Below are positions 62,002-64,000 of a DNA stretch of 64,000 bases, piece after piece. A program made the translations under genes and the position numbers. Origin of the DNA: Agathobacter ruminis (GTDB lineage: Bacteria > Bacillota > Clostridia > Lachnospirales > Lachnospiraceae); contig NZ_PDYG01000135.1 in the NCBI RefSeq assembly GCF_002735305.1, positions 35,049-99,048 of the forward strand, written 5' to 3'. Each line of letters starts with the position of its first letter. Position 1 is the first letter of the stretch. The notes below the pieces were generated by a model that saw only the letters and a program-made list of their open reading frames with translations, did not search any database and was not told the DNA's origin.

Positions 62002-62466
62002 ATGAAGACAAATGTAAGCGACAGAACGACAAAAGAGAATTTATATGTATTGCGTGAACATGCAGTGCCGGAAGTCCTGATCAAGGTTGCAGAAGCCAAC
62101 CGCCTTTTGGAATCAGGCAAAGCGGAGTCTGTTCAGGAAGCGACAGAGGCGGTTGGAATCAGCCGCAGTTCATATTATAAATACAAAGATGATATCTCTT
62201 TGTTTCATGAAAATTCCAGAGGACGCACAGCCAATATGGTCATGCAGCTTGATGATGAGCGCGGCATGCTCTCAAGTGTATTGCGCACCATCAGTGACTC
62301 GAATGTGAACATTTTGACCATTCAGCAGTCCGTGCCTGTTCATGGAATCGCATCGTTGATTCTATCGCTGGATGTGACACAGGACTCTGTCTCGCCGGAT
62401 GAATTGGCATCCCGCATCGAGCAACTCGATGGAGTTCATTATGTAAAAGTACTAGCTAAGGAGTAA
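62002..62466 (+). CDS. ACT-domain protein (PheB/ThrR-like)
   Basis: A 154-residue regulatory protein. Residues 15-70 contain a helix-turn-helix-like segment (ATEAVGISRSSYYKYKDDI), and the C-terminal ACT domain (about 75-150, RGMLSSVLRTISDSNVNILTIQQ) should bind an amino acid, most likely threonine since it lies 8 bp before hom. Such ACT proteins are usual partners of homoserine dehydrogenase in Clostridia and may control it by feedback. No strong ribosome site is seen before the ATG. Confidence 0.9.
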   Translation: MKTNVSDRTTKENLYVLREHAVPEVLIKVAEANRLLESGKAESVQEATEAVGISRSSYYKYKDDISLFHENSRGRTANMVMQLDDERGMLSSVLRTISDSNVNILTIQQSVPVHGIASLILSLDVTQDSVSPDELASRIEQLDGVHYVKVLAKE

Positions 62467-62474
62467 GACGCGAA

Positions 62475-63668
62475 ATGAAGATTGCAGTGATGGGTTACGG
62501 AACCATCGGTTCCGGTGTTGTAGATGTTTTGAAAATCAACCATGACAAGATTGCAAAGGCAGCAGGTGAAGAAGTATCCGTAAAATATATTCTCGACTTG
62601 CGTGACTTTCCGGGCGATCCAATGGAAAAATGTGTCATTCATGATTACCAGACAATCGTGAATGATCCGGAAGTCGGGGTAGTTGTCGAGACCATGGGTG
62701 GCGTAGAGCCTGCATATACATTTGTAAAAGCAATGCTCGAAGCCGGCAAGCAGGTCGCAACTTCCAACAAGAATCTCGTGGCAGCCAAAGGCGCCGAACT
62801 GATTCGCATTGCAAGAGAACATGGCGTCAACTTCCAGTTTGAAGCATCGGTTGGAGGCGGTATTCCGATTATCCGACCACTCAATAAATGTCTGACTGCA
62901 GACGAGATCGAAGAAATCACAGGTATCTTGAACGGCACGACCAATTATATGCTGACCAAGATGACCGATGAAGGTGCAGACTTTGATGCAGTATTAAAGG
63001 ATGCGCAAAACAAAGGATATGCTGAGAAAGATCCTACCGCAGATATCGAAGGTCACGACCCGTGTCGTAAGATTGCAATCCTGACTTCCATGGTATGTGG
63101 CAAGCAGGTCGATTTTGAAGAGATTCACTGTGAGGGCATCACAAAGATCACTCCGGAAGATATCGCATATGCAAAGGCAATGAATCGCACCATCAAGTTG
63201 CTTGCATCCAGCAAGAAAGTAGGCAATAGCTACAGCTGTATGGTTGCACCGTATCTGCTTCCGGCAGAGCATCCGCTTTGCGGAGTCAACGGTGTTTTCA
63301 ATGGCATTTTCGTACATGGCAATGTCCTTGGCGATGCAATGTTCTACGGTAGTGGCGCAGGCAAGCTTCCGACAGCAAGCGCAGTTGTCGCTGATGTCGT
63401 GGATATGGTCAAGCATACCAATCGGCATATTGTAATCGACTGGAGCGAAGAAAAGATGCAAATCGTCGATTACAAGGACAGCAGAAATGCATTCTTCGTG
63501 CGCACGACATCTGATTTGGCGGATGCAAAGCGCGCCTTTGGAAGCATTGAGGAGGTTCCGTCACTGGTAGACGGCGAAGTCGCATTTACCGTAGGACCAC
63601 TCTCCGAAGAAGATTTCGCAGCTGCTGCGGAGCACATCCATGTAGTCAACCGCATTCGTCTCGGATAA
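62475..63668 (+). CDS. hom: Homoserine dehydrogenase
   Basis: A 397-residue NAD(P)-dependent enzyme reducing aspartate semialdehyde to homoserine, the branch point to threonine and methionine. The Rossmann motif is GYGTIGSGVVDVL, and the family signature GYAEKDPTADIEGHDPCRK holds catalytic residues. It is shorter than versions with a built-in regulatory ACT domain, which fits the separate ACT protein upstream. Homoserine also feeds the methionine genes at 6106-11741. Confidence 0.95.
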   Translation: MKIAVMGYGTIGSGVVDVLKINHDKIAKAAGEEVSVKYILDLRDFPGDPMEKCVIHDYQTIVNDPEVGVVVETMGGVEPAYTFVKAMLEAGKQVATSNKNLVAAKGAELIRIAREHGVNFQFEASVGGGIPIIRPLNKCLTADEIEEITGILNGTTNYMLTKMTDEGADFDAVLKDAQNKGYAEKDPTADIEGHDPCRKIAILTSMVCGKQVDFEEIHCEGITKITPEDIAYAKAMNRTIKLLASSKKVGNSYSCMVAPYLLPAEHPLCGVNGVFNGIFVHGNVLGDAMFYGSGAGKLPTASAVVADVVDMVKHTNRHIVIDWSEEKMQIVDYKDSRNAFFVRTTSDLADAKRAFGSIEEVPSLVDGEVAFTVGPLSEEDFAAAAEHIHVVNRIRLG

Positions 63669-63686
63669 TTTCACACAAACCACCAG

Positions 63687-63714
63687 GCCGGCCGCTTATG
63701 CGACCGGCTTTTTT
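63687..63714 (+). terminator. Terminator of hom
   Basis: GCCGGCCGC and GCGACCGGC (one mismatch) around TTAT, followed by six T. Confidence 0.88.
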
Positions 63715-64000
63715 GCATTCCTTCCCACGCCCATTTCTGTGCATTCCGCCGTCTCCAGCTCCGCCACCCTCTGCCATGCCTCACACACGGCATTTCGGAA
63801 GCAAGATTCTCAGCAAAGCCGCACACTGCTTCTTTGATTGAGGTTGTTCTTTCAACTATTTGCACTTCTCCTGCACGGTCTTTTCGTCGCAAACACCTTG
63901 AAGTGTTTCAAATCGCTTTCCTGTCCATATAGACCGGTATGGAACACTGTCCACTTGCTAAGTAAAACAACGAAGCCGCTTTTGAGTACTCGATACCGCC
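63715..64000. other. Window end without a recognisable gene
   Basis: Short open frames occur on both strands but none resembles a protein I know. On the minus strand one stretch (SVPYRSIWTGKRFETLQGV) looks protein-like, but it is preceded in frame by a stop. The region may be intergenic or the edge of a decayed gene. Confidence 0.4.

Overview
The window looks like the chromosome of a Gram-positive anaerobe of the Clostridia, most likely a gut or rumen Lachnospiraceae bacterium related to Eubacterium cellulosolvens or Butyrivibrio. The signs are moderate GC, strong AGGAGG ribosome sites, occasional TTG and GTG starts, an LplB/YtcP-type sugar transporter without its own ATPase, a YjfB-type motility protein, an ftsE-ftsX-S41 protease-prfB run, and B12-dependent methionine synthesis split over several proteins. 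No insertion sequence, phage or CRISPR array was seen. Nearly every gene reads on the plus strand.

Bases 1-17500 are mostly housekeeping and signalling. They hold an ABC ATPase, dihydroorotase (pyrC), a Lar-like zinc-ribbon protein, a potassium channel with a 50-residue membrane partner, and a chemotaxis receptor. A methionine block follows: a histidine phosphatase, a stand-alone MetH reactivation domain, a MetH lacking that domain, and a homocysteine methyltransferase/MTHFR fusion. Next comes a translationally overlapping signalling operon of a GGDEF protein, a 7TM lipid-kinase-like protein and a hybrid histidine kinase.

Bases 17553-46490 form the most interesting part, a roughly 29 kb accessory locus for plant glycosides. 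It is centred on a two-subunit C-glycoside deglycosidase (20188-21708) and flanked by two Gfo/Idh/MocA oxidoreductases of the kind that make the 3-oxo-glucoside substrate. Around these lie a MATE exporter, two AraC regulators fused to GH39-like domains that appear catalytically broken, and an FMN reductase/FAD reductase pair. The locus also has a glycoside ABC importer, a carboxylesterase, an acyl carrier protein-thiolase-DUF35 module, a GH3 glucosidase, a J-domain protein, a PRD regulator, an old-yellow-enzyme/FeS/FAD ene-reductase and an MFS transporter. Together these could import a polyphenol glycoside, remove ester, O-linked and C-linked groups, reduce the aglycone, and possibly make or break an acyl C-C bond on it. 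That last step would be new for such a locus.

Bases 46500-64000 return to core functions: cell-wall proteins (transglutaminase lipoprotein, L,D-transpeptidase, NlpC/P60 hydrolase), tRNA-Ile(GAU), tRNA-Gln(CUG), acyl-ACP thioesterase, an S1-domain protein, RidA, a WecG/TagA glycosyltransferase, YitT, a CdaR-like regulator, ftsEX, an S41 protease, prfB with its programmed frameshift, an ACT protein and homoserine dehydrogenase. Non-coding structure is rich here: a 290 bp fold-back element at 52783-53072, a cluster of DnaA-box-like 9-mers at 54551-54684, and a three-hairpin region at 61784-61910.
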